Assembly (NCBI GenBank): GCA_027625915.1
Contig: JANTQA010000036.1
Span: 2,723,501-2,787,500, forward strand
Length of the DNA stretch: 64,000 bases
DNA from: Anaeramoeba flamelloides
Taxonomy: Eukaryota > Metamonada > Anaeramoebidae
Reading direction: 5' to 3'
Shown here: positions 22,950-35,146 of the stretch, one piece after another
Position numbering within the stretch: position 1 is the first letter of the stretch
How the letters are laid out: every line of letters begins with the position of its first letter
Notes under the pieces: generated by a model
Database searches by the model: none
The model's input: only the letters and a program-made list of their open reading frames with translations
Told to the model about the DNA's origin: nothing
Translations under genes and position numbers: made by a program

Positions 22950-23340
22950 TGTGAAAAAAATAGTAAACTTGATAAAAATCCATAACAAGATTTTCAATTG
23001 CTTATATAAGTAAAATTGTTGTGTAATTCCAAATATTTCATAATCAAATCCTTTTTATAAGTGACCAAATATTTTTATGAACCTTGTAATAAATCTACAT
23101 AAAGTTCATTAAAGTAGGGGTGTCTAAAAAATACTTGATTAATTGTTTGATAGCCAAAGTAGTTCTACTTTTTTTGAAAAAACAATAGAGTTTTATAAAG
23201 GTTTGATATTGTTTAGAAAATGATTATTATTTATTCTACTTTTTTTATTGATTGATTGAATGGTGTTTTGAACAAGTATAATTTCAATAATTATTATTTG
23301 AATACAATCCATCATTATAATTTTCAATCTTTTACTCTAT
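22950..23340 (+). repeat. Interspersed repeat family D, copy 1
   Basis: Homologous to 51130-51510 in the same orientation. Shared blocks are AATCAAATCC, CATTAAAGTAGG, TTGTTTGATAGC and GAGTTTTATAAAGGTTTGAT. No terminal repeats or coding potential are recognised. Confidence 0.7.
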
Positions 23341-26264
23341 AAATTGAAATAATTGATTTGAAATAAAAGAAATTATACAACAATTTTCCTAATTTTACAA
23401 TTTGTAATTTTGTCCTGTATTTTTTTCATGTCTGGTATTTTTTTCACTATTAAAATTAATAAATCAAAACTCAATGTTTAAAAAGTGAATAATCCAGAGA
23501 ATACGTATTTTTCTTCAGTTTGTAACTACCTCCAACTCTTTGTTACCCCAACAGTTTTTATGTATGAAAAGTTCCTATTGATACAATAACATAATGCAAA
23601 AAAAAAAACAAAAAGTACAAATAATAGCATAATAATAAACTATGTTTAGGAACCATCTTCTTATATGCTTCACTTATATTTTTAAATAATCTTGATCTTG
23701 GTTCTGTGTCAACAAGAAAATAAATTCAAATTATCTTCTAAATGCCTTTTAGGATCGATACTTCTCGGTTCGATGGATGATTATAAAATATCCAAACTTA
23801 ATATTTTTGATATTTTTTTTTTTAAATTGGAACCTAAGGTATCTATGATCGATTCAAATCTAAATATGTAAAAATAAATTAAGTTTTTAATTTTCCTGTA
23901 GAGTTTATTTTTCCCCTTTTTTATGAATTTTGTTTTCAAGATTTTTTTTTCTTAAGGGATTAGGGTATACCAATGAGAAGCCTAAGATTAAAGTATATTG
24001 TTATTAGTTGTAAATCACATTAGTTGCTCCAGAGTTCAAAAGCATCTAAAAAATTGATTAGTCAAGTAGTAGTAATATTTATTCATCTAATCAATTAAAA
24101 ATGATCATTGTATTAGTAAAAAACCAAAAGAATTTGAGAAAATAAATACACATTTCACCTTAAAATTTAAAGGCTGAATTATCAATAGAATGAGTCCAAA
24201 TTTTGAAAATATATTTACTAAATTTATGGATAAAAGTAGATTAATAACTAAAATATTCAAGATTGTTTCAAAAAATTAAATTATTAACAAATAGATTTTT
24301 TTCACAAATTATTTCTGAAATATTGAAAATATTTTGCTGTTACAATTAGATTTATCAAAAGGAAAATAAGACAAATCAGTCTTTGGGTTTAAATACATAT
24401 GATTATTGAGTTAATCTTTGAAATTAAAAAATCATGAAAATATTTACTTTTGGAAATTCTAAATATAAATTATTAAATACCACAATTCTATTATTTTAGG
24501 TTTCTATTATTAGATTTGGAAAAAGAAATTTAAAAAAAAATTTCCAAAATGAAAATTTTTAATTGTGATCATTAATAAAAAATTTAAGAATTAATTGTAA
24601 AATAAGATTTACAATAGATTTTTTAGAACTATTTCAAGTATGCAACACTAATACCATTTACACTCAATTAGTGCATGATTTGATTGTAGAGTAATCTATG
24701 GTGAGGCTATTCTTTAAATATCAGGATTATTTTTCAATTCTAAGTAAAATGGGAATTTCTTCAGCAAGGTGAAGTATTTTCACTACTAAAATTTCTTGTG
24801 AAAACAATCCTTGGTTAAGAAGGTTTTGTATTTTTATTGTGTAGTATTGAGAAAAAATGTATGTTCTGAAAAAATGTTAGACATGATTATTAATTGTTAA
24901 TATTTAGAAAATTATTATGTAATTGATGAATAACCACTTATAGTTAAATATCAAACTTTGATAATTACAAATAATATTCTTATTTGGGTATTGACTAATC
25001 AATTTACACTTGGAAAAAATAAAATACAATAAATCAAAGAAAAAAAACAAGAATAAAAAATATTATTTTCCAAACTCATCACAAACTTCAATAAAACTTT
25101 ATAATTTTTGAATTAAGTAGGTCTACTTTGGAGTTATTAAACAAATAACGGAGTATTTTGGTGGATTTGCGTTATGGAGCTTTAGATGGGTTTATTACTG
25201 AGTTCATAAAAAAATTGTTTAGTTTAAAAAAGAAAAGATTTTAAATTTGTGCAATTACATACCAATTTCCCTAATATTCACAATTAAAAATTTTGTCTAG
25301 CTTTTTTTCTTGCCCTTTATTTTTCAATTCTGTAAAACCAATAAATTATATGGAATTTGATGACAAAATAACTGTAATTTATTTTGAGGACTTTTACAGA
25401 AAAAAATTTCAATAGTTGTTTAATATATGTTATTTGTATTCTTTAAATGAATAATTCAAAATGTTTGTACAATACTTGAAAAAAATATTCAATGTTGAAT
25501 TTCCATTTCTGTAAATTCAATAAATTATCTCAAAAATAGTTTTTTACAAATAATATTTTGAAAAACAACTCAGTTTTCCTAGTTTCTTAAGTTGTAAAAT
25601 TAAAAAAATACCAAATTCAAAAATGAGTTGTAAAAAAAAAAAAATAAAGTAAAAACAATTATTCTATTTTATCAATATTAATTTATTCAAAAATTATGAG
25701 TTCTATAATATAAATATTCTTCACGTACATAAAAAGTACTTTTTTTTGACTGGATGTGAATATGTTCTATTATCAATAGATTAAAATCATTGATTTTTGC
25801 AAACAAAAAATGTTTTTTTTTTTTTTTTAATTATTTCAGTTGTAATGCAAAAAAAACAGAAAATACAAAGTAGAAAAAGGACATAAAAATGTTTCCATAG
25901 GCTAAAATTTGTCTTTCAAAATAAAATTCAATTTTTTTTTTCTTTATAAACACTATACCACTTAAGTACCCAACACTGTATTAACTTCCAATGTATTTTA
26001 AAGGTAAATTCCTTAGAATTTTGAGAAAAATATAAATTAGTAATAAATTTAATGAAACTATTTTTTAGTTTTTCAATTTTTTTGTTAAATTTAAGGTTTT
26101 TTCATACCAAATAATATTTCCAAAATATTCTCTTTTTGTTTAAATAAAGGTTCTATATTGGATCTTTTGTTATAGAATTTCTTTTGAAATGAAAAAAGAT
26201 TACAAAATTGATGTCAAATTTATTATTTATTTAGATGAGCCACTTTAATATTAAATTTCATTAT

Positions 26265-26815
26265 AAACCCAAATTCAAAAATTTTAACATACCAAAATTC
26301 AATTTGTGAAAAAAAAAAAAAATCGTATTTTATCAATTCAAGAAGAAATAACAAATAAGAACACATTCACTAATTATAATGTTTCACAAGTTTATATCAA
26401 TTACAATAACCATAAAACAAATATATCTAAAATTTTAAATACTATGAAATTATATGTCTCGAAAAAAAAATTGGAGAGAGTAAAAATAAAAAATACATTG
26501 TAAATATATTTAAATTCTCATTAGGATGTTTAATTGATCAAATGATTAGAAACTATCAACTAATTTTATTTTTAGATCTTCTATTTTAAACAACGCAATT
26601 TGAAGCTAATATCAATTTTCGAAAAGAAATTTATTGCAAGAAAATAAGTTACAGATTCGAAAAATGATAAGAAAAATACAAAAAAACTAAAAGATGAAAA
26701 ATATGATTTTTTTATTTTATAAAAATCAAAATATCTCAAAATTGAATATAATTGTATTACTGTGATTATTTGGATCGTTTTAGCTGTGTGGAAAATTTTG
26801 ATTAGTATTTTAAGA
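26265..26815 (+). repeat. Interspersed repeat family C, copy 2
   Basis: Second copy of the repeat at 5537-6095, including TTTTATCAATTCAAGAAGAA and TTGGAGAGAGTAAAAA. A 65-codon frame at 26306-26503 inside it is not kept in the other copies. Confidence 0.75.
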
Positions 26816-26992
26816 ATAAAATAGTAAAACCATTTTTCTGACCAAATTATAAATGTTCAATGTTACAACGTCATATGGTGGTATAAAAATAGTTCAAAAA
26901 AAAGCTTCAATCATGAATAAAAAATATTAAAATGGTGATTAATAAATTGGCATTCCACTGTCGTTAGGTTGTTTTTAATTAAAAAGAATGTA

Positions 26993-27188
26993 CAGTCAGT
27001 TTCACTTTTAAGGCCCAAATTTTCAACAAAATTTAAGGCACAAAACAAATCTCAAATTAAAGAACAAAATTCAAATTCTAGCAATAATTTCAAAAAAAAA
27101 ACAATTCCAAATTGTGTGCCTTAATTTGAGATTTTTTTGTGCCTTAAATTTCGTTGAAAGTTGCGTGACTTAAAAGTGGAACTGACTG
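26993..27188. mobile_element. MITE family A, copy 3
   Basis: 196 bp with intact ends CAGTCAGTTTCACTTTTAAG and AAGTGGAACTGACTG, flanked by TA at 26991-26992 and 27189-27190. Inner arms AAATTTAAGGCACAAAA and TTTTGTGCCTTAAATTT are preserved. Confidence 0.88.
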
Positions 27189-27543
27189 TAGTAAAATCTT
27201 TGATTTTGCTCTATCCTATAAATTAAAAAAAACCTATACACTAACTCCAAGGTAGGTGGTACTATGTACCCGAATTTGTACATTTTTAACTATTTTAGGA
27301 ATTTATTATTTTCAATTTTTTATTTTCACTTTTTTCTCTATTACATTAATTTTTCTAACCGTAAGAGCTTTGATGAAAAATTACATACAAGAAAAATGAA
27401 TTTCAGAATTTTGATTATTCAGATTAAAGAGCTTATGATTATTTTTCCTAAGTATAATATTTATATAAATTTTTATCTGAAATATTTGCTAATTTTTTTT
27501 CCATTTGATTCTGATGGTTTTAAATCTTTCACAATATCAAATA

Positions 27544-27738
27544 CAGTCATTTCCGCTTTTAAGTCACACAACTTTCAGTGAAATTTAAGGAACAAAATTC
27601 ATCTCAAATTAAAGAACAAAACTCCAATTTTCGAAAATAATTTGTATAAAAAAAAAATTTCAAAATTTGTGCATTAATTTGAGATTTTTTTGTGCCTTAA
27701 ATTTTATTGAAAATTTGTGTCTTAAATGTGGATCTGAT
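27544..27738. mobile_element. MITE family A, copy 4
   Basis: About 195 bp beginning CAGTCATTTCCGCTTTTAAG after TA. The right end is drifted (ATGTGGATCTGATTATA). It lies only 355 bp from copy 3. Inner motif TTTTTTTGTGCCTTAAATTTT is retained in part. Confidence 0.8.
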
Positions 27739-29646
27739 TATAAAGTGAAATATTTTTCGGTAATATTGGGTACAATCGTCACATTTTTTGAAATTTTCCT
27801 TCTTTTTATAAGTGTCATATTCTGATTTATTTTTCAAGGCATTTGAGTATCTATTTAGTCATTTGTAAAAGTGCGAAATATAAAATTTGTCCAATTTATT
27901 ATCCCAATACTTGTATTGCAAAAAAAAATGATTTTTTTTAGTCTTGTGTCAAAAAGAAAGTAAAGAATTTGGGTTATTAAAAAGAGAAACTATTTGTTAT
28001 ATACACTCAGAATTCTTTTGAAATTCACAGTTATAAATTGTTTTGAAGATCTTCACTCGTATTTGAATTCTAAATACGAACAATTTTTACTTCATTTTCA
28101 ATTTCCTTTTTCAAATAGAGTCACGAACTACAATCACACTTCTTTGAGAACCAATTTATTAAAGAAAAATAGAACTAAACAAATGGGTTCAAAAATTGAA
28201 ACCACCTACTTCTTTTAAAAACACTTTATAGTAAAAAAGAAAAATAAGGAAAAAGAAGTGAAAATTTAACCATATTTATAAATCAAATACCACTAAGATA
28301 AAATATTTGGATAAATAATATTTGTTACTTGAAACAAAAACAACAAATAAAGAGATGACTTGAAATGTGAAAAGGAACTTTTTGGGTCCGAAATATCTTG
28401 AAAAAAAAAAATTGAAATTAACATCAAGGATTTGACAAATTTGGATGAGTTTGAAATAAGAAAATTAAAATCCTTTAATTATCAAAACTCAAAAAAACAC
28501 AGCCTTGGTTAACCCTCTTCAGGAATTCAAAATAAGTTGGTTATTTGTCATAATTTTACCCATATCTCAAAATTCTATATAACGATCACCTCTTTATCGA
28601 TCCCAATAATAATAGTTATTAATTACAATAAATAAGACCAAATAGAGGTTTAATTTCAATTCTTTTAGGGTTTTCAAAATTTACCCAATGTTTCCTCAAG
28701 AAATCCAACAAAGTTTTAGATGTAAATTAAAAAAATACATTTCAAGGTGTTTATTTGAGAAGAACTAGAAGGTTAATTTGATAAAGTTGCAAATAGTTTT
28801 TCATCAGTATTAAAATTTCTTTTCCATTAATGTGTCCAAACCTTCTCAACAAAAATAAAATCACTCAAAATAAAAAATGTCCATTACATAATGATAAAAT
28901 TATTAAATAATTCTTTCAATCTTAATAAGCTTTAAAATTATTAGAATTTACCCCCTACTTAAAGCGATTTTTTTCCCCAAATATTATAAAAAATCTTGAA
29001 GGTTCTTGCTTTCAGAGAACTATTTTTGAGACAGTCAAAAACTTGAAATTATTTGAACACTCCCTTTTTATAACTCAAGTTTTCAGGATTACAGTACAAT
29101 GTAAATCAGCATACACCAATTTTCAAAAAGGAAATTAAAAATTAGGTTTTTATTTTTGTGCCCGTATGGAAAATACAATTAACACATTCTCATACAAGTA
29201 CTAACTCTTATTTTTTTTAATAGATTTTGAGTTTTCAATGATTTAATTGGTACAATCACCAAAAAATTGTCTCAGCCAATTGATAATAGATCAACAAATT
29301 TCAAAACAAGAAAATAACTTTACAATTAAGAATCAAAAAAAAGATTTAAAAATTAAAATTCTTGAACAGATCAGAACAAAATCCAAAGTTTTTCCATTAT
29401 TGTTTATAAACTGCCTTAAAACAAAATGGAAGTTCTTATCCCATGAGACTATTTTCTTTTTGTAATTATATTATTTTGGAAAAAATCTTCAAAAGCTCGA
29501 AATTACAAAATGGTTGATTAAAAGAGAATGAAAATATTTTAAAAACATCAAAATGTAATCCTCAAAAAGGCTGAATAAAATTTTTGGATTATTTTTCCAA
29601 ATTATTTATTATTGTTACTTTTTTTTCGAATAATTTCTAATTGAGC

Positions 29647-30375
29647 ATGTCTGTTTTGTATAATTTAATAATCAAACCACAAGACGAACCTAACACTGTC
29701 ATTGTAAGTCTCTAATTATTGTGTTTCTTTTCCAAAAATACCTTTCAAAAAATAAGAAACCCACATTTTCCAAAAAAAAGAAAAAGAAAAAGAAAAAGAA
29801 AAAGAAAAAGAAGAATTGTAGAAAAGAAAAAAATTTTTTTTTATTCAAACTGATCTTGAAATATTTTTTTTTTTTAATTTTTATTCTTTAAAAATTCCTT
29901 CATATTTCCTTAGTCTAATGAAGAAAAGGATCAAATTAACCAAATAAAAACAGAACTTCAAGAGGTGTTAAACCAAGAAAACCAACAAACATATGAAAAA
30001 AACAATGATGAAGATAGAAACCAGGAACAAAGCAAAGAAAAGAAATTGGAAAAATTCCGCGAAAGCGAAATCAATCTAATCTTCAACTCGAAGAGCATTT
30101 CCAACAATCTGGATTCCCAAAGGATTAAAAACATCAAAGGGTTCATTTCTTATGATGAATTTAATCAAGAAAAGGACAAAAAAAAATTTAATCGTGATGT
30201 TTTGATAAGATCAAAATCAGAAGACATCCAAATAATCTCAAAAAGGCAAAGAGAACACAGTAGCTCAAGCAACAGATCAAAAAAGTTAAAACAAAAATCA
30301 AAGTCCAAAAAGAAGAATAAAAATAAGAATCCTAAAAACGATCAAGATCAAGACGATGTTTTTCAAGATTTTTAA
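29647..30375 (+). CDS. Two-exon gene, small charged protein of unknown function
   Basis: Exon 1 (29647-29703) encodes MSVLYNLIIKPQDEPNTVI and ends exactly at a GTAAGT donor. Exon 2 (29914-30375) starts after a TTCCTTAG acceptor. Both junctions are phase 0, and exon 2 is open from its first base to TAA, giving ~172 aa. Exon 2 begins with a Gln/Glu-rich, coiled-coil-like stretch, then SNNLDSQRIKNIKGFISYDE, then a basic Ser/Lys/Asn tail resembling a nuclear localisation region, ending DQDDVFQDF. I do not recognise a family. Such short charged proteins are often nuclear, but that is only a guess. The 210-bp intron (29704-29913) contains a (GAAAAA)n tract at ~29777-29812. A T-tract ends ~17 bases before the ATG. 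Confidence 0.75.
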
Positions 30376-33174
30376 GTCTGTGTTCATTAAAATTTAAAAA
30401 AAAAACACTCTTTGGGCGTTTAATTTTCAAACAATATGATTTCATTTGATGCAATATTTTTCTCAATCGGAAAAAATTAATTTAAGTTTATTTTTCCTTT
30501 GATGGCTTTGTTTTTAAATTTGTTGTTTTCAAATTGTATCCTTTCGAATGGGGTATTTGTAAAAAATACAAAAAAAAAAAAAAGAATTTGAAATTATCAA
30601 ATAAATTAAAGCTTGAGGAATAATATTGCTGGGAATGATAAATAGTCAAGGTTTATGGTAGAAAAAAAAATCTTTCTTTTTATTTTGTTTTTTGGGTTTT
30701 GTTTGAAAAAATTAATTTAAAAATTTAATTTTTGATTTTCGATCAAAATAAAAAATCTATTAAATTGTCTACATATTTATTTTTTATTTTTTATTTTATA
30801 TTTTTTCATTTTTGATTTTTCCTAGGGAAGTATAAACCAGAATATTGAATTTTAATCAAGATAAAGCAGAGAAGGCAAATCTAAAGATATTTTTATGTAA
30901 TATATAATTAAGGGAGTAGTCGTATCGTTTGAATTTTTTTCAAAAAAAGTTCAATTTGCAATATCAATAAGACACTATATTCTTAATATTGATTTTCAGG
31001 TTTAAAATTGACTTCAAAGAAAAAAAATGATGTTTTTGTTTTCTTATCATAAACCCAAACCCTGCTTTGAATCGTTTGATGTTAATTCAGTAAAAATTAA
31101 GTTTAGTAAATTATTGTACTTTATCTAAGTTGGTAGAGGGAGATGGCTTTTTAGAGAAATTGTAATTTTTTTTTTTGGTTTTGTTAAATTATTTCTTTAT
31201 TTTTTATGTAAATAATAAGTTTTAGAAATTATAAATGACGGTATTGTGGAAGAATTATATTAACAGTAAGATCAATAAGAATATTGTTGAACGAAAAAAT
31301 AAATAAAAAAAAACTAACAAACAATTTGTTTTTGATCTTCAGAGTGCAAGAAAAACAAAGTTGGCATTTGCAGATAAGATGAATAAACACAATTACACCG
31401 ATAATTCATGATATTAATCTGGGTTTGATGAAATTTGATATTCAACAAAATTGAGATGAAAAATAAAGTATTTTTAGTTTTTTAAATAAAGAATTGAATT
31501 TTTCATTTTCAGATTTTTTTTTAATAATAATAAAATTCAATAAAATTTGGTCCAAAGAAATAATAATCAAATAAAGAGAGATATTATAATATTATATAAA
31601 TAATTTTTATGTAAGTGATAAAATATTTTTATTTTTTTTTTTTTTTTTTTTTGATTATTGTAGAAGTGTGCATTTCACTCTGGTTACCTTTAGACTTAAA
31701 TTTCCTTTCAGTGAATTTAATTGTGGAATCATTGATTTCACGATTATTCATTAATATAAATAATTCCAAACTATTCTCGCCGAAAATTATTTCAATAAGA
31801 TTTATTTGTTTTAATTTATTATGAAAAATTAATCTATCTTATTAATATGGAGGGGGGGATGTTAATAAAAAAAGATTAATATTTTTTATATTTCCATTCT
31901 GTTAATATTTTAAACACAAATGCCAAAATTTAATAGAATTTTTAATGATTACTTAGTAATATATATTTAAGTGATTAGTAAATGTATTGAATTTTAAGAA
32001 TTCTTGAGTTTGTAGGATAAATGACATTATTTTAGTGAATTCAATAAAATAAGTTGATAATAATTATCGATAGACCATATGAAAAATATCACCTATCGAT
32101 GTTTATAGTCAACTTATTTTTAAGACATAAATAAAATTCCAAGAGTTATTATTGAAAAAAGGTTAGTTAATATAAATAATTAATTGAAAATGTAAAACAA
32201 ACAAAAAACAACAAATCTATTTACAAGTTTTATTCTGGAAAATAAATAACTAAAAAATGTAAAAAATTTTAACCAAATTTTGTAATAATATTTTGAAAAC
32301 TTTTCGCCCATATAGAATTTTCAAAAATAATCTTTAAATTACCAAGCTCAAATAAATTGATCGAGAAATTTTCAACTGATCTTTTTTATTATTATTGTTT
32401 GTGAAAAAAACATTCAAATTGGATGATTCGGGTGATTAAAAGACTATTTTAATTGTCACTTTTTTCAAAAAATAGTATAAACTGTTATACTTGATCTACA
32501 TAAAATTTATGAAATTGTTTTATCCCACAACTCTTCTAATTTTATAATAAGAAACTCTCACCTTCATCCTAAAAAGTTATTTTGAAAATAAAAAATATAT
32601 ATATTCACGATTTGCAAATAGATAAAATTTAAAGAGTATGAAAGTGTCAAGAAGTAGATCTAAATTATAAGCTAATTAAAAAATCTTTGTAGATATCTTA
32701 TATTTGACATTTTATAGCCTATCCCAAAAGAAAATGATAAAGGTTGTTATTTGGACGAGGATAAATAAAATATACAATATATTTTTCTTGAGAGGTGATA
32801 GTTTAATATAGCACAGATTTTTAAAATATATTTGACATTTTTGAATTTCCAATTAGATAGAACGACTTATTGTATGCCTGGAATTAAGATATTACATTTG
32901 AAAAAATAAATAAAATTTGAAAATTAAAAAAAAAAACGTTAATTTTTGGATCTGTCTATTCAGATAAAACTAACAAAAAAGAACACAAATGAAAAAAAAA
33001 AAAAAAAAAAAGATATTTAAAAGTATATTAATATTTTTTTGTTTGTTCCCTATCTTTTTATTTTTCATTTTCTTTTCCTTTTTCTATTTCTTTTAAGTAG
33101 GTTTGTTTTTTGTTTTTGTGAATGTGTATGATTGTTGAAATGACTACCAAACATAAAAAATAATGATTACTTAC

Positions 33175-33419
33175 ATTTGATAATACATTACCAACTTGTA
33201 AATAACACATTGATTTGTTATCAGAACTTAATTGAACACATTCTTTTTTTAATTGCCACTTTCTCTTTGTTCATCTTCTAAATTCTTTTCTTTTTGATCT
33301 TCATAAGCATCAAATGGTTTAAACAAATTTCTCATTTCTACCTCAAATTGAATATCTTTATATGTTATCAAGTACAATTATTGCTGAGTAAATTCCACTA
33401 TTTTTTTATTATACTCCAT
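33175..33419 (-). pseudogene. Probable decayed exon, weakly prefoldin-like
   Basis: On the - strand an ATG at 33419 opens a frame with mixed, coding-like composition (for example VEMRNLFKPFDAYEDQK, then NLEDEQRESG). It carries an in-frame TAA 13 codons after the ATG. Just past a second TAA the sense passes into another frame containing SSDNKSMCYLQVGNVLSN, which ends exactly at a GTAAGT donor (33174-33169). The D-x-x-x-x-CY-x-x-VG-x-VL pattern recalls beta-type prefoldin subunits (cochaperones that hand actin and tubulin to CCT), but the match is short. The breaks suggest a pseudogene; unrecognised small exons are the alternative. Identity is unsure. Confidence 0.25.
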
Positions 33420-34044
33420 ACTTTTTGATCAGTTAATCAAATACTTATAAAAAAAAAACAAATTAAAAAAATAATCAACAAATTCTTTTTAGTTTTTTTT
33501 TTTATTTTTAGTCTTAATTAGCTAGATGAATTCCTATATGAGAAAGAATATTTTAGAAATTCGCTAACTCAAGTCAAAAAATAAAACTTTCAAGATTAAA
33601 ATACATTTTCTAAGTTATTTTTATATTCTCCTCTCTTCATCCAAAACAGCTGAGTTACATTGAGAAAAGCATCTTTAAAAGTCCAATTTTGAAAAAAAAA
33701 ACAATAACCATTTATTAAATATCAAGAGTAAACTCCCATTTTCAAAAATTCCTTTTATATTTCATTTAGTTAATTAGATGTTTTTATTAACTAAAATAGT
33801 TATTAAAAATAACAAAATTAAAATTTGAAAATTCCAATTTTACTCTCAATTATTAGAGTATCGATCAAAAAAGATATTTGATCAAGAAATAACCCCTATA
33901 ATTATTTCTGGAAAATTGGCTATTTTACTCATTTTTTTTTTTGATTCAATTTCAAAAAAAATACTATAACTGTTGTCATTCGAATGAATTTGAGAAAAAA
34001 ATTAATATATTTTTCTTTATGGGGTGAATTTAATTATGTACCTA

Positions 34045-34260
34045 AAGAAAAATAAACTCTTTTTCAGTGAAAGGGGTCCATTTTTATTGAAGAAGTAGAA
34101 TACATTCTATAGGTTTAATTCATTATTCTTTTCAAACTAAAATTTTCAGTTTTTAGAGCAAAATCATTTTTTCTCATTTTACAAATTTTTTTTTTTTTTT
34201 TTTTTCTTTTCTTTTTTATTTTATTTTTAAAAATTAAATTTGAAAAAAAATGTTTGTAAC
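34045..34260 (-). repeat. Partial repeat of family B
   Basis: Starts near AAACTCTTTTTCAGTG and shares TTTAATTCATTATTCTTTTC and AAAATCATTTTTTCTCATTTT blocks with 49785-49960 and with 58980-59160. It ends in a long poly-T. Confidence 0.45.
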
Positions 34261-34282
34261 TCAAAATTAGCATTAATAAAAG

Positions 34283-34440
34283 TTATCCTTTGTATTTTCT
34301 TTTAAAATTCAAACATTTACAAGTGAAAAATCTTATTGTTAACAATTTTAATTTCCTAAAGTAATTGAGAATTTTGCACGAGGTGTTCCAATGAAAAGGG
34401 CCCGAAAATTTTTTTAACAATTTATTTTTTCGAAAATTTA
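34283..34440 (-). repeat. Interspersed repeat family G, copy 2
   Basis: Reverse-complement relative of 5180-5330. A 64-codon frame here on the - strand is part of the repeat and is not treated as a gene. Confidence 0.45.
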
Positions 34441-35146
34441 TAGTTTGATTAGTCATTTCTTTTATGATTATCAACACTAATCAGAAGTTTATTATTTCTC
34501 TTATTTCTAAACAACTTTTGTTTGGTTGATTATTCAAAAAAAAGTGACTTTTTAATTTTTGGCTGTGTCACCTTTGAGTAATATGATGTTTATATTGTCA
34601 ATATTAAAATAAATATCTCTCAGTATCGCATGTGATAAATTGCAAATTTTTAAGAATTTTCAACCAACTCCCAAATTAATGGATCAGATTCGATAAAATA
34701 GAAAAATTAATAACCCAAAATTAAAAAAAATTAAAAAACTGTAAAAATTTTTTATTTGTTTAAAAATTAAAATAGTACCAAAAGTTAAAAAAAAATGATG
34801 AATTACAAAAAATTAGAATCTCATTTTTTACTTTAGTATTGTATTAATGAGATTAAAAGTTTTTTTCAATTTAATATTGTTAATGTTAAAGAAACATAAC
34901 AAAAAAACTTGTTAAAAATAAAAAAGGCAAAAAAATTGAAATAAGGAAAATAAAAAGAACCCAGAAAAATCAATTAATAGATTCATATCAATATATAAAT
35001 ATATATATATATATTCCACTTGAATTTTATCAAATTTATATAAAAATAAAATAAAAAAAAATTAAGAATAAAAATTGAAGATCAAGAGTAAAATTACAAA
35101 ATAATATATAAAAAAAAAAAATTAATTAAAGAAGAAAAAATAAAAA

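Larger units (their letters stand above)
21606..29646. other. Long repeat-rich gene desert
   Basis: Eight kb upstream of both the DOCK gene (-) and the small gene at 29.6 kb (+). It contains repeat families C and D and two MITEs listed separately. No convincing coding sequence is seen. Frames at 27264-27581 (partly inside a MITE), 28003-28218 and 29247-29465 either overlap repeats or lack an ATG and recognisable motifs. Confidence 0.45.
30376..35146. other. Gene-poor interval
   Basis: About 4.8 kb between convergent genes. It holds a probably decayed small gene at 33.2-33.4 kb and partial repeats at 34.0-34.45 kb. Elsewhere there is only AT-rich DNA with poly-T runs, for example 31635-31651. 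A 69-codon frame at 31615-31824 is mostly Phe/Leu low complexity at its start and is not called. Confidence 0.5.

Noticed and set aside
27264-27581. 105-codon ATG frame
   Set aside because: It runs into MITE copy 4 and is rich in Phe/Ile/Tyr as expected from AT-rich noise.
28003-28218. 71-codon frame with fairly mixed composition
   Set aside because: It has no ATG near its start, no splice partner and no recognised motif; it could be a relic but is not supportable.
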